DNA of 64,000 nucleotides, from positions 1,848,001 through 1,912,000 of the forward strand of contig JAAVLQ010000002.1 of assembly GCA_012103075.1 (NCBI GenBank). The letters are read 5' to 3'. This DNA is from Brucella cytisi (lineage in GTDB: Bacteria > Pseudomonadota > Alphaproteobacteria > Rhizobiales > Rhizobiaceae). Position numbers and translations under genes: made by a program. This document shows, in pieces, positions 53,108-62,219 of the stretch. The first letter of the stretch is position 1. Every line of letters starts with the position of its first letter. The notes below the pieces were generated by a model that did not search any database, was not told where the DNA came from, and worked only from the letters and a program-made list of their open reading frames with translations.

Positions 53108-54613
53108 TCAATCAGACCTCCATACCGGGTAACTTGGCGAAAATATCTCTTCGACCTGCGGATGTTGCCAGCTCCTGTCAGGATATTTGGTGATCAGCCC
53201 GTCAAACTGCCGCTGCGCCCGCTCCCGCGCAGCTACCATGTCGATTCCAGCCACTCTGCCATCCAGCATGGACAAGCGCCCATCGACAAAAACCGCCTTT
53301 GTGACCTTGCCGGAACCGCCAATGACCAGCGTCGTAATTGGATCGACACTTGGCGTCATATGGATGTCGTCAAGACGAAAAACAGCAATATCCGCCTTTG
53401 CGCCTGCACAGAGCCTTCCGATATCCTGACGTCCGAGCGCTTTTGCCCCGCCCAACGTCGCCGCATCGAACAGGTCTTTCGACCAAACCGCGTCCGACGC
53501 TTTTTCGCCGATACGGCAGGCAATCAATCCGACGAGCATATTCATGAACATATCTGGTGGCGCCGTGTCGGTGGCCATGCCGATATTGATGCCTAGTTTG
53601 CGGCAAGAAGCAAAGGAATGCAGGATGCTGCCCATCCGCGCCGAAACCAGCGGTGAATGCGCAATGGACACACCGTGCCGGGCATAGAGCTGCAGATCCT
53701 GCATCGAGGCATAGGTACCGTGCGGCGCGTAAAGTCGTTCGCTCATGAGGCCGTTGTCGGCCAGCCATTGCGGCCCCGAAACGCCATGCAACCTGTGCAT
53801 TGTATCGAGTTCCAGCTTACCCCGGGCCATATGAATTCTGACCCGGCAGTCGAGATCGCATGCCGCTGCCATGGTGCGCTGCAACAAGGGCAGCGTGCAG
53901 GTTTCGATACGGTCAGGGGCAAGCAATCCATTGATCAGGCCGCCATGGCGCCCGTGGTTGCGCTCGATGAAATCGATAGCGTCGGCTAGACCCCGGAGCC
54001 CGCGCTCTTCGTTGAACATCGGCTCGATGCGCCCCGGTGCCTCCAGTATCATGCCACCGGAACGATAGGCGGGACCGAGAAAAACCCGCAGACCGAGATC
54101 GCCTGCTGCCTGCGCGGCGGCTTCGAACTCAGTTACGGTTTCCGCCCATTCGCGGTAATAGAGCGAGGCGATAGGGGCGGCGGAGGTAATGCCATTCAAC
54201 AGAAGAAGGCCAAAACCGAACCGCTTCTGGAATGCCAGCTCCTCTTCCGAATACATTTCGTAAGGTCCGCGCTCTACATAGGAACGCGGCCAGATACGCC
54301 CTTTCGCCCATGCCGGCTGATTGTCATGCACCAGCAAATAAGTATCAAGATCGGACAATGCGTCGATGTCGATCAAACCGGGACTTATCATTGCTTTGCC
54401 GAAATCGATACGTCGTGCCACCTGTCCCTCGAAATGTGGTCCGGCATAGAGCACCTGATTGTCTTCGAAGACGATCTCGCCATTGGGAATGAGCCAATGC
54501 CTCTCGTCGCGCCATGCAAGCACCCATTCCGCAGTTAGAAGGGTCAGTCCTTCTGATCTCCTGCCGAGAGCCAGCTGATCCAAAACGGGTTGACTGGAGA
54601 TGTTAGTTTGCAT
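53108..54613 (-). CDS. Amidohydrolase-superfamily protein 2, 'chlorohydrolase family', HxH motif absent
   Basis: Intact, about 501 residues. It is a paralogue of the protein at 46568 along its whole length (ALSDLDTYLLV, WAKGRIWPRSYVERGPYEMYSEEELAFQKRFGFG). As there, PGLIDIDALSD replaces the HxH motif while RIHMARG, APHGTYASMQDL and ATDTAPPDM keep the later ligands. Since this copy has no frame break, loss of HxH is real and not a sequencing artefact. The start at 54613 (MQTNISSQ) has AGGAAC upstream; the longer frame to 54655 runs into a terminator. It is downstream of binding protein 2. Confidence 0.88.
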   Translation of the reverse strand: MQTNISSQPVLDQLALGRRSEGLTLLTAEWVLAWRDERHWLIPNGEIVFEDNQVLYAGPHFEGQVARRIDFGKAMISPGLIDIDALSDLDTYLLVHDNQPAWAKGRIWPRSYVERGPYEMYSEEELAFQKRFGFGLLLLNGITSAAPIASLYYREWAETVTEFEAAAQAAGDLGLRVFLGPAYRSGGMILEAPGRIEPMFNEERGLRGLADAIDFIERNHGRHGGLINGLLAPDRIETCTLPLLQRTMAAACDLDCRVRIHMARGKLELDTMHRLHGVSGPQWLADNGLMSERLYAPHGTYASMQDLQLYARHGVSIAHSPLVSARMGSILHSFASCRKLGINIGMATDTAPPDMFMNMLVGLIACRIGEKASDAVWSKDLFDAATLGGAKALGRQDIGRLCAGAKADIAVFRLDDIHMTPSVDPITTLVIGGSGKVTKAVFVDGRLSMLDGRVAGIDMVAARERAQRQFDGLITKYPDRSWQHPQVEEIFSPSYPVWRSD

Positions 54614-54641
54614 CGAACGATGTTCCTGTGGTCTGGATACT

Positions 54642-54673
54642 AAAAAGCGTTTCATCGAGATGAAACGCTTTTT
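54642..54673. terminator. Rho-independent terminator after binding protein 2
   Basis: AAAAAGCGTTTCATC and GATGAAACGCTTTTT, perfect 15-bp arms with a 2-nt centre, flanked by T and A runs so it works in both directions. It separates the binding-protein-2 stop (54697) from the start of amidohydrolase 2, which suggests that the latter is expressed at a lower level or from its own promoter. Confidence 0.85.
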
Positions 54674-54696
54674 TCCATATTATCTAACGGCTTATC

Positions 54697-56275
54697 TTAT
54701 TCGGCCATCATCGTGCGCCAGTGGCGCGGCTTATTGTCAGCACGAAAGTCCACGCTTTGGACCTTATCGAGCATGCCCCGTGCAATAGGCTGCTGATGGA
54801 GCGGGATCAGGATCGCCTTGTCCTTGGCAATCTTCAGCGCTTCCTCTTCCAGAGCGAGGCGTTTGGCGGTGTCCGGCTCTGGGCGGCTTTTGTCACGAGT
54901 GCATCGAGTTCTGGGTAGGACCACCCGCCATAGTTGGAAACACCGGTCGAACCGCTGCGTGTCGAGAGCACCTGAGAAAGCAACGAATAGGCATCAAGGG
55001 TCGGCTCGTTGGCCCAGCTCAGATTGAACATATCAGCCTTGCCGTTGGTACGCTTCGGCTGCTGCACTGCACGCGGCCCCATATCGATGGTTGGCTCGAA
55101 GCCGGCGCGCTTCAGCATGTTTGCAATGCCTGAGCAGATATCTTCCTCGTTGATGCTCTCGTCATTCATACACAGATAGGTGAAGGCCAGCCCCTTCTGC
55201 CCTGCTTCTTCCAGCAGCTTTTGTGCAAGCTTGGGATCGGCCGGCTGATAGACGTCGAGGGACTTGGCATAGCCAGCGATTTCAGGTGCGATGAGAGAAC
55301 CGGAAGGCCGTGCCAGAGCCCGCATGATCTTCTTGTTGATGAGATCTCGGTCGATACTCGCTTCCACAGCCTGACGGACGCGAACATCCGGAACGGGTTT
55401 GGACGCCCATCCTCAAGCTTTTCCTTGCCGTTGAAACCGATGAAGACCGTGCGCAGCTCCGTGCGCTTGCTCACCTTGATACCCGGTGAGGATTCCAGCC
55501 TTGGAAGATCCTGAATGGGAGCGGAATCAACCAGATCTATTTCGTTCGATAGCAGTGCGGCAACGCGGGTTGCAGCAGAGGAGATTGGAACATACTCGAT
55601 ACGATCGAGATTATGCTTCTTCTCATCCCACCACTGATTGTTGATCACGAGAACCGTTTTCGAATCCGGAACACGGCTGTCCAGCTTGAACGGACCAGTA
55701 CCGTTGGTGTTGTGAGTGGCATAGTTTTCGGTTTTGGAGGCGATATCGGTCGGCTTTTCGGCATTGTTGTCCTTGAGCCATTTTGCATTGAACATGAAGA
55801 TATTGGTCATGTCGTTGAGGAACAATGCGGTTGGCGCCGAAACTTCGATATCGACAGTGAAATCGTCGACTTTCTTGACCCCGACATAAAGCGGAATATT
55901 ACCGCGCAGAGGCGAAGTCGGATCCGATACACGGTTCATCGAGGCGACCACATCGTCAGCAGTGAAGTCTGCACCGTTGTGGAATTTCACGCCTTTGCGC
56001 AATGTGAAGCGCCAGTACTTGTTGTCGACAAGCTCCCATTTAGTGGCAAGCGCCGGTTCAATCTCGAAATTCGGACCGTAGCGGATCAGGCCCTCGTAAA
56101 TATGGTTCAGAAACGCGAGATTGGACGTCGAAGGAACCGAATCCGGATCAAGGGAGTAAATGTCCGCTCGGCTGCCCCAGCGTAATGTCGCAGCGCCTGC
56201 CGATGAAACCGCGAGTGGAGCAGCGATAGCCGCGGCGGTCAGCGCCGATATGAGAAACCTGTTGAGACGCGTCAT
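54697..56275 (-). CDS. ABC transporter solute-binding protein family 5, copy 2 (frameshifted)
   Basis: About 526 residues. The signal peptide MTRLNRFLISALTAAAIAAPLAV is cleaved near SAGAA. The body reads LRWGSRADIYSLDPDSV, FTLRKGVKFHNGADFTADD, NTNGTGPFKLDSRVPDSKT and RVAALLSNEIDLVDSAPIQDLPRLESS. Indels near 55400 and 54885. It has no permease of its own nearby, so it probably delivers a related substrate to the importer of copy 1. The upstream region carries a GntR-type operator and a promoter shared divergently with the hydrolase at 56454. Confidence 0.86.
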
Positions 56276-56326
56276 GCTCTTCCCTTCATGAGTAACGATA
56301 AGATCCGTTCGTCCGGATTTTTCAGC

Positions 56327-56371
56327 AGTATCATAATCCGTTTTATTATTGTCAACGATATTGTTGGCAAT
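56327..56371 (-). promoter_or_regulatory. GntR operator candidate D with promoter of binding protein 2
   Basis: TTGTCAAC (56349-56356), six bases, then GTTGGCAA (56363-56370), the same architecture as site C with one mismatch. On the minus strand TTGACA (56350-56355), 17 bases, then GATACT (56327-56332) forms a promoter with its -35 box inside the operator. The site also lies 83 bp upstream of the divergent amidohydrolase. Confidence 0.65.
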
Positions 56372-56453
56372 TATGCTTCAGAACATCAACACCAAAAAAC
56401 AACTTTCGAGGCAGGAAACGTGCACCGAAACCAAAAAGATAAGGGGAAAGTGA

Positions 56454-57935
56454 ATGGATGGGTTCTTGCTGCTTCACGGGACGATCGTGACAGTCGACAG
56501 CACCCGGCGGATCATTGACGACGGTGGTCTGGCGATCGAAAACGACAGAATCGTTGATATCGGTACTGCAGGGGAACTCCATACCCGACATGCCGGGAAG
56601 AAAGTAATCGACTGTACGGGAAAACTGATAATCCCGGGGCTGATTGACGCTCACGGGCACGCAGGTCATGCCTTGATCCGCAGCATCGGTGCAGACACCA
56701 ACTCGCTGTGGATGCGGATCGTCACGCCAACCTACTATCACTATGTCACACGCGACTACTGGTACGCGGATGGTCTTGTTTCCGGCCTTGAAAGATTATG
56801 TGCTGGCGTAACGACGTCTGCCAGCATTATCACCTCCATGCCGCGTAGCGACGATCCGGCGTTCGCAATCAATCATGCCCGCGCTTATTCCGAACTCGGC
56901 TTGCGGGGAGATCATCTGTGTGGGCCCTGCCGGCCTGCCATGGCCGCAATCGGTTACACGCTGGGAAAGCGGCAAACCAGAGCGACACAGCGTTTCCTTC
57001 GAGGAAATGATCGAGGGGCCGAGGCTGTTATCGAAAGTCTGAACGGAACTGCCGATGGACGCATAAAGGTCTTTCTGACGCCATTCACCATTGTACCCTC
57101 AGTTGAGCCGTCGAATGCCTCGACGCCGGATTTCGCCGTAACCCTGACCAAGGATGACCGGATGCAGGCAAGGCGCATTCGCGAAACCGCGAGCAAATGG
57201 GGTGTCCGCATTCACTCCGATGCCTTTGCTGGACAGATCCGCATGGCGTGGCAAGACAAAGAGAATGCGCTGCTCGGACCTGACGTTCACCTCCAGCATT
57301 GCTGGGGCATTTCACATGAGGAAATAGATATTCTCGCTGAAACAGGTACGCATGTCACCCATGCTCCGCCCGGCCGGTCGACGCCGATTATGCAGATGAT
57401 GGCCCGCGGGGTACCAGTCGCCATTACTTCGGACGGCGCCGCTCCCAGCCGCCATTTTGACATGCTGCAGATCGCACGCATTGCCCAGTCGACGCAGCAT
57501 ATCCTGCACAATCATGACCGCTATATCCTCCCACCGGGCAAGGTCTTCGAAATGATCACCATCGATGCCGCGCGCGCGATTGGCATGGATCACGAGATCG
57601 GTTCTCTCGAAAAGGGCAAGAAAGCCGATGTCGCCATTATCGATATGCGAAAACCCCATCTGACACCCAACTGGATGCCGGTTCACCGTCTGATCCATCA
57701 GGTACTGGGGAGCGATGTGGATACCGTGATCGTGGACGGGAAAATTCTTATGGAGGACGGCAAGGTGCTAACCGCCAATATGCATGAAGCGCTGGCTTTC
57801 GGCGAAGCGGAAGCCCGCGCGCTGGTGAAGCGTGCTGGCTTGCAGAACCATATGCATGATCCCGCCCGGGGCCAACTGCAACGAACCTTTCGTGAACCTG
57901 TCAACCCACCCCCGTTGCCCGAGGACAGGCGGTAG
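56454..57935 (+). CDS. Amidohydrolase 3 (TrzN/AtzB/SsnA-like hydrolase/deaminase)
   Basis: Intact, 493 residues. The metal site is complete: PGLIDAHGHAGH (HxH), VRIHSDAFAGQ (strand 5 His), LQHCWGISHEEI (strand 6 His) and ITSDGAAPSRHFDM (strand 8 Asp), with the C-terminal GSLEKGKKADVAIID motif. This is the mononuclear deaminase/chlorohydrolase branch, including guanine deaminase-, AtzB- and TrzN-like enzymes. AAGGGGAAAGTGA precedes the ATG. It is transcribed away from binding protein 2 and shares its operator, so it belongs to the regulon. Confidence 0.9.
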   Translation: MDGFLLLHGTIVTVDSTRRIIDDGGLAIENDRIVDIGTAGELHTRHAGKKVIDCTGKLIIPGLIDAHGHAGHALIRSIGADTNSLWMRIVTPTYYHYVTRDYWYADGLVSGLERLCAGVTTSASIITSMPRSDDPAFAINHARAYSELGLRGDHLCGPCRPAMAAIGYTLGKRQTRATQRFLRGNDRGAEAVIESLNGTADGRIKVFLTPFTIVPSVEPSNASTPDFAVTLTKDDRMQARRIRETASKWGVRIHSDAFAGQIRMAWQDKENALLGPDVHLQHCWGISHEEIDILAETGTHVTHAPPGRSTPIMQMMARGVPVAITSDGAAPSRHFDMLQIARIAQSTQHILHNHDRYILPPGKVFEMITIDAARAIGMDHEIGSLEKGKKADVAIIDMRKPHLTPNWMPVHRLIHQVLGSDVDTVIVDGKILMEDGKVLTANMHEALAFGEAEARALVKRAGLQNHMHDPARGQLQRTFREPVNPPPLPEDRR

Positions 57936-58014
57936 GTCCCTGTCGGTGCGCTTTGGGTATATCCCAACCCAATAGTCGTTAATTTAGCGTGGGGGCTAAG
58001 GATACCGTCGACGT

Positions 58015-58230
58015 CCCTCTCTCAAGGCGTTCGACGCCGCTGCCCGTCACCTGTCGGTCAACCTAGCCGTACAGGAATTGTGCGTGACACCGGGAGCCGT
58101 CAGTCAGATGCTGAAGGTTCTTGAGAAGAGCATGGGGTAAGACTGTTTGATCGGGCGACGCGGGGAATCTATTTAACCGACGCTGGCCGCGACGAAGTAC
58201 CTGCCGTTCCGCACCGCAACCGATGGCAAG
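58015..58230 (+). pseudogene. LysR (GcvA-type) remnant
   Basis: Residues SLKAFDAAARHLSVNLAVQE, TPGAVSQMLKVLEKSMG and, after a frame change and stop near 58140, LFDRATRGIYLTDAGRD match the helix-turn-helix region of GcvA-type LysR regulators. The substrate-binding domain is missing and no intact start is present. This is a gene fragment, not merely an indel-split gene. The remainder of 57936-58426 holds nothing else recognisable. Confidence 0.7.
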
Positions 58231-58426
58231 ACCTCAGTGGCAAGTTCACCGGTACTGTCCAGCTATCAAGCGGCAAGTTCGCTGCAATGGAGCGAAGCCA
58301 TGAGTTCACGCAGGTCCCATGGCGACCGGCTCGGCCGCGAGGTCAGTGGTATAGTACAGGGTGGACCGGTGTAGTGGCAGTTGGAACAACAACAATGTTT
58401 GGGAATATGACCGTTCGTACCACCAG

Positions 58427-58476
58427 TTGACAAAACTGCCAACTCCATTATGGTATGAACATTCCATAATGGAGTT
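58427..58476 (+). promoter_or_regulatory. TetR promoter and autoregulatory operator
   Basis: AACTCCATTATGG (58441-58453) and CCATAATGGAGTT (58464-58476) form a perfect 13-bp inverted repeat with a 10-nt spacer, ending 8 bp before the TetR start. A TTGACA at 58427-58432 and TATGGT at 58449-58454 (16-bp spacing) place the promoter under the left arm, so TetR binding would block its own transcription. Confidence 0.7.
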
Positions 58477-58484
58477 GGATGTGT

Positions 58485-59068
58485 ATGGCCCGCTTGAGAG
58501 AGTTTGACGAAGAGCGCGTTCTGGACGCGGTAATGGAGACCTTCTGGCGTAACGGTTACGAGGGCACTTCCGCGCAGAATCTCGTTGATGCGACTGGGCT
58601 TGGTCGCGGAAGCCTCTATGCTGCATATACCAACAAGATTGGTCTGTTTGAGCAGGCCCTGACACGCTACCGCATGCGTGCGCAAGCTCACGTCGACAAG
58701 CTGCGGCAAGACGGATCCCCATGGATCGACTGCGTGAGTTGATGGTGGATATCGTCGATGCCGATCTGGGCTTGCCAGCAAAGCGGGGGTGCCTCGCTAC
58801 CAATACCGCCATCGAAATGGCAGGGCGCGATCCACGTGTGGCCGACCTCGTGCGGCAGAACTTCGATATTCTGACGCGCGGCATTGAACAGGTGATCCAG
58901 CGCGGACAAATCGCTGGAGAAATTCGTCCTGAAGCCGATGCCGCTACCCTCGCACTATTCGTCTTTAATGCCGTGCAGGGTTTGAGGGTACTCGCCAAGA
59001 CCTTCCGCCCTGAAGATCGGCCCAAACTCACCGGTATTATCGACCAGACGCTGACGGTATTAACCTGA
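58485..59068 (+). CDS. TetR/AcrR-family transcriptional repressor (one frameshift)
   Basis: About 194 residues. The N-terminal TetR helix-turn-helix reads FDEERVLDAVMETFWRNGYEGTSAQNLVDATGLGRGSLYAAYTNKIGLFEQAL. The C-terminal ligand domain has RGCLATNTAIEMAGRDPRVADLV, as in the subgroup sensing electrophiles or small organic compounds. An indel near 58730 separates the two parts. The start MARLREF is preferred to the one two codons upstream. It is adjacent to and probably represses the oxidoreductase and MFS genes downstream. Confidence 0.86.
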
Positions 59069-59080
59069 GCGTTCTATTTT

Positions 59081-59110
59081 TTGACTCATTATGGAACGAT
59101 CGTTACATAA
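59081..59110 (+). promoter_or_regulatory. TetR-type operator/promoter of oxidoreductase-MFS operon
   Basis: A 22-bp imperfect palindrome, TTATGG, AACGATCGTT, ACATAA (59089-59110), overlaps TTGACT (59081-59086), 17 bases, TACATA (59104-59109). The ATTATGG half is also found in the TetR autoregulatory site, supporting one regulator for both. Confidence 0.6.
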
Positions 59111-59133
59111 AAATCAAGCCAAAGGAGAATCTT

Positions 59134-59998
59134 ATGGCAGACAATTCAATCGCTCTTCCGTTGCCGTTCTTGGCACTGGTATCATTGGCGCCGCCGTTGC
59201 ACGCAATCTGGCCCGGAAAGGTTTTGCGGTTCGAGCATGGAACCGTTCGGCTGAAAAGGCGAGTGCATTGGTTGCTGATGGCGTGGTGCCGTTTCTGAAT
59301 GCTGCCGATGCTGTGCGCGGCGCGGAAATCGTCGTGACCGTTTTGAAGGATGGTCCCGCCGTGACAGAGGCAATGGCAGCGGCATTGCCGGGCATGTCAA
59401 AGGGCATAATCTGGCTTCAGCTCAGCACGGTCGGTGCAGAAGCAATCGACAAGATGGCGAGCTTTTCTGCCGAAAATGACTTGGTCCTCTTTGACGCACC
59501 AGTACAGGGAACCCGTCAGCCTGCCGAGCAAGGCAAGCTGGTCATCCTCGCGTCCGGGCCGGAGGAGAAACGCCACACCGCCCAATCCGTTTTCGACGCA
59601 ATCGGCCAACGCACCTTATGGGTTTCCGAGAAAACCGGCACAAGCAGTCGGCTGAAGCTCGCCCTCAATGCCTATGTTTTCGCACTGACCCACGGCACGG
59701 CCGAAACGCTCGCCATAGCCCGCGCGCTTGGCGTCGATCCCGCACTGATAATCGAAGCGGTGACGGCTGGCCCGCTGGACAGCGGCTATTTTCAGGGCAA
59801 GGGAGCGGCGATGCTCAAGGGCGATTTCTCCACCAGCTTCTCGGTCGAGAACGGGGTGAAAGACGCACGGCTGGTCGTTGACACGCTCAAAGGGAGCCGG
59901 CGTTCGCGCCGACCGCCGAGGCAGGGCTTGCGCGCTTTGAACGTGTCGTCAGGGCCGGGCATGGCGACAAGGACATCGCCGCATCTATTCTCGCCTGA
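59134..59998 (+). CDS. NAD(P)-dependent oxidoreductase, 6PGDH/HIBADH superfamily (frameshifted)
   Basis: About 288 residues. The Rossmann motif VAVLGTGIIGAAVARNLARKGF sits at the N-terminus; the substrate motif reads LFDAPVQGTRQPAEQGKL, a variant of DAPVSGG, and the catalytic Lys region is LKLALNAYV. The ATG at 59134 follows AAAGGAGAATCTT. Indels lie near 59155 and 59900; the corrected end reads AEAGLARFERVVRAGHGDKDIAASILA and stops at 59998, 11 bp before the MFS start. It may reduce a toxic aldehyde or imine; the substrate is unknown. Confidence 0.85.
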
Positions 59999-60009
59999 CG
60001 GAAGATCCA

Positions 60010-61224
60010 ATGACACTTTCTGAAAACATACAAGGCATAGCGCCCGAAAGCGAAGCCACGCCGGAGCACCTTCTGATCGGCCAATTGCTTGCTTTCACGC
60101 TGGCGGGCTTTCTCGCCATCATGACCGAGAACATGCCTGCCGGCCTGTTGCCGCAAATCGGCGATGGTCTTGGGGTTTCCGAAGCAATGGCCGGGCAGAC
60201 CGTGACGCTCTACGCGCTAGGCTCGGTCGTGGCCGCGATTCCGGTTATTGCGGCGACACGAAGCTGGAACCGGCGTCCCCTGTTCCTGCTCGCAATCGCG
60301 GGGCTGTTGATTTTCAACACGCTTACTGCCATCTCGGTGCATTACGGCCTGACGCTTGTGGCCCGTTTCATCGCCGGCATGGCGGCAGGTGTAATATGGG
60401 GCCTTGTCGCAGGTTATGCGCGACGTCTTGCGCCGCCCCATCTGCAAGGTCGCGCGCTGGCAATTGTCGGTGTCGGTCAACCTATCGCACTTTCCCCTGG
60501 TGTTCCGCTCGGGGCCCGGCTGGGAGGGTTATTCGACTGGCGCGCAGTGTTCTGGATGATGTCTGCGATCGCCCTACTCTTGCTCGCCCGGGTGCGGCTG
60601 GGCGTGCCCGACTTCCCCGGACAGGTGCAACATCAACGCCTGTCTGTTGGCCGGATCTTCACCATCCCGGGCGTCCGCCCGGTGTTGCTGGTGTTGTTTG
60701 CATGGATTCTCGCCCACAACACTCTCTACACCTACATTGCGTCGTTCATCGGCACGACAAATACCGGTCTGCGGATCGACATCATCCTGCTCGTCTTCGG
60801 CATGGCATCCGTCGCCGGCATCTGGGGAACTGGCGTTCTGGTCGATCGTCACCTGCGCGGTCTCACGCTACTCAGTCTCGCCACCTTCGCCGCGGCATCG
60901 CTGCTGTTGGCGATCTCGCATGCCTCCCCAATCCTCGTGCTGTCCGGTGTGGCGATCTGGGGACTGACCTTTGGTGGCGCACCGACTCTGCTGCAAACAG
61001 CACTGGCGGATTCCGCCGGTGAACATGCCGATGTTGCGCAATCCATCCTCGTTACCATCTTCAACCTCGCCGTCGCAGGTGGCGGATTTCTCGGCGGGTT
61101 GCTCATCAATGGGACCGGGCCTGACTGGTTGCCGCTTACGCTGCTCCCCATGATCATGATCGCGCTTGTCGCGGCTTGGCAGGCGAAAGCACACGGCTTC
61201 CGCACCGGACATCGGGGAGCGTGA
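60010..61224 (+). CDS. MFS transporter, DHA1-type efflux permease
   Basis: Intact, 404 residues with 12 predicted membrane helices. The N-terminal EN-MPAGLLPQIGDGLGVSE segment and the ALAIVGVGQPIALSPGVPLGARLG motif C-like region are typical of sugar/drug efflux permeases such as the AraJ/YdhP group. It is co-transcribed with the oxidoreductase, so export of the reduced product or of the inducing compound is a reasonable guess. GGAAGATCCA lies before the start. Confidence 0.9.
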   Translation: MTLSENIQGIAPESEATPEHLLIGQLLAFTLAGFLAIMTENMPAGLLPQIGDGLGVSEAMAGQTVTLYALGSVVAAIPVIAATRSWNRRPLFLLAIAGLLIFNTLTAISVHYGLTLVARFIAGMAAGVIWGLVAGYARRLAPPHLQGRALAIVGVGQPIALSPGVPLGARLGGLFDWRAVFWMMSAIALLLLARVRLGVPDFPGQVQHQRLSVGRIFTIPGVRPVLLVLFAWILAHNTLYTYIASFIGTTNTGLRIDIILLVFGMASVAGIWGTGVLVDRHLRGLTLLSLATFAAASLLLAISHASPILVLSGVAIWGLTFGGAPTLLQTALADSAGEHADVAQSILVTIFNLAVAGGGFLGGLLINGTGPDWLPLTLLPMIMIALVAAWQAKAHGFRTGHRGA

Positions 61225-61336
61225 CAACAATAGGCGGGTGCAATCTCGACATTCTTTTGACAGTCATTGCGCCCGCCATCTGAAGCAGCACCTATATCGT
61301 TACGGCATCGCGCCGGCACGGATATGCATCCGTCAA

Positions 61337-62122
61337 TTAAAGTTTCTGCGCATAAACGACGAGCCGCAAATGCTGCCCACCGTCGATGGTGAGCGAAGTA
61401 TGCTCGAAATCTACGGGCGCTCCTTCCACTCTGATGGTGCGTGTGCCCGTGCAGGGCGCATAAACGTCCCGCTACGCCACCATTCTTTGAACCCGGGCGA
61501 GACACGTTCCAGCTCTTCGACCAGAGCACGGGCATCGGCATCCTCGCGTGCAACAGCAAAGTCGCGGCGAAAGCTGGCGAGCATCGCGGGTGCCTGCGTC
61601 TCCCAATCGATAATGATTTCCTGCAATCGGGGATCGGTGAACAATGCCCAAAGCAGATTGCGGCGGCGGGGATCATGGCTGCCAAACCCGAATAGATGGT
61701 CGGCTGGCCGGTTATACGCCAGCACATCCCAGCGAAGATTGATGATATAAGCAGCGTGGGGTGCAAGATCTTCCACCAGCCGGGCGGCGAGCGAAGGCAC
61801 AATGCAGAACGTCTTGCCCGGTTCCGCTGGCGGACGCTCATGAGCAAGCATGAAGAGATGTCGGCGTTCGGCCGCATCGAGCTTGAGGACACGCGCAAGA
61901 CTATCGAGGAAATCGGCTGAGACCCCGATCTCTCGACCCTGCTCAAGCCACGTATACCATGTCAGTCCGACGCCTGCGAGAGCTGCGACTTCCTCACGCC
62001 GCAGCCCCCGGTGTTCGCCGACGCGTGGCGGTTGGCAGGCCGACATCTTCCGGCAACAGCCGCTCGCGGCGCGTTCGCAGGAAATCAGCAAGCTCGGGAC
62101 GGGTTCTTTCAAGAGTGCGCAT
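61337..62122 (-). CDS. XRE-type regulator with MmyB-like ligand domain (frameshifted)
   Basis: About 262 residues. The corrected N-terminus is MRTLERTRPELADFLRTRRERL, then TPGLRREEVAALAGVGLTWYTWLEQGRE (helix-turn-helix) and the MmyB-like ligand-binding domain (WDVLAYNRPADHLFGF, NLLWALFTDPRLQ). The C-run at 62005-62009 has one base too many, and another indel near 61445 hides the true C-terminus FEHTSLTIDGGQHLRLVVYA, ending at 61337. It is divergent from the DHA2 transporter at 62220 and probably regulates it. Confidence 0.85.
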
Positions 62123-62219
62123 TGGTCAGCCCATTACAATCAGCAACAGTATAAAGTGTTAAATTGTAAAAGGATAATGATCGTGAAATTGGTGGTGCGT
62201 CAACACAAGAGGATGCCAA

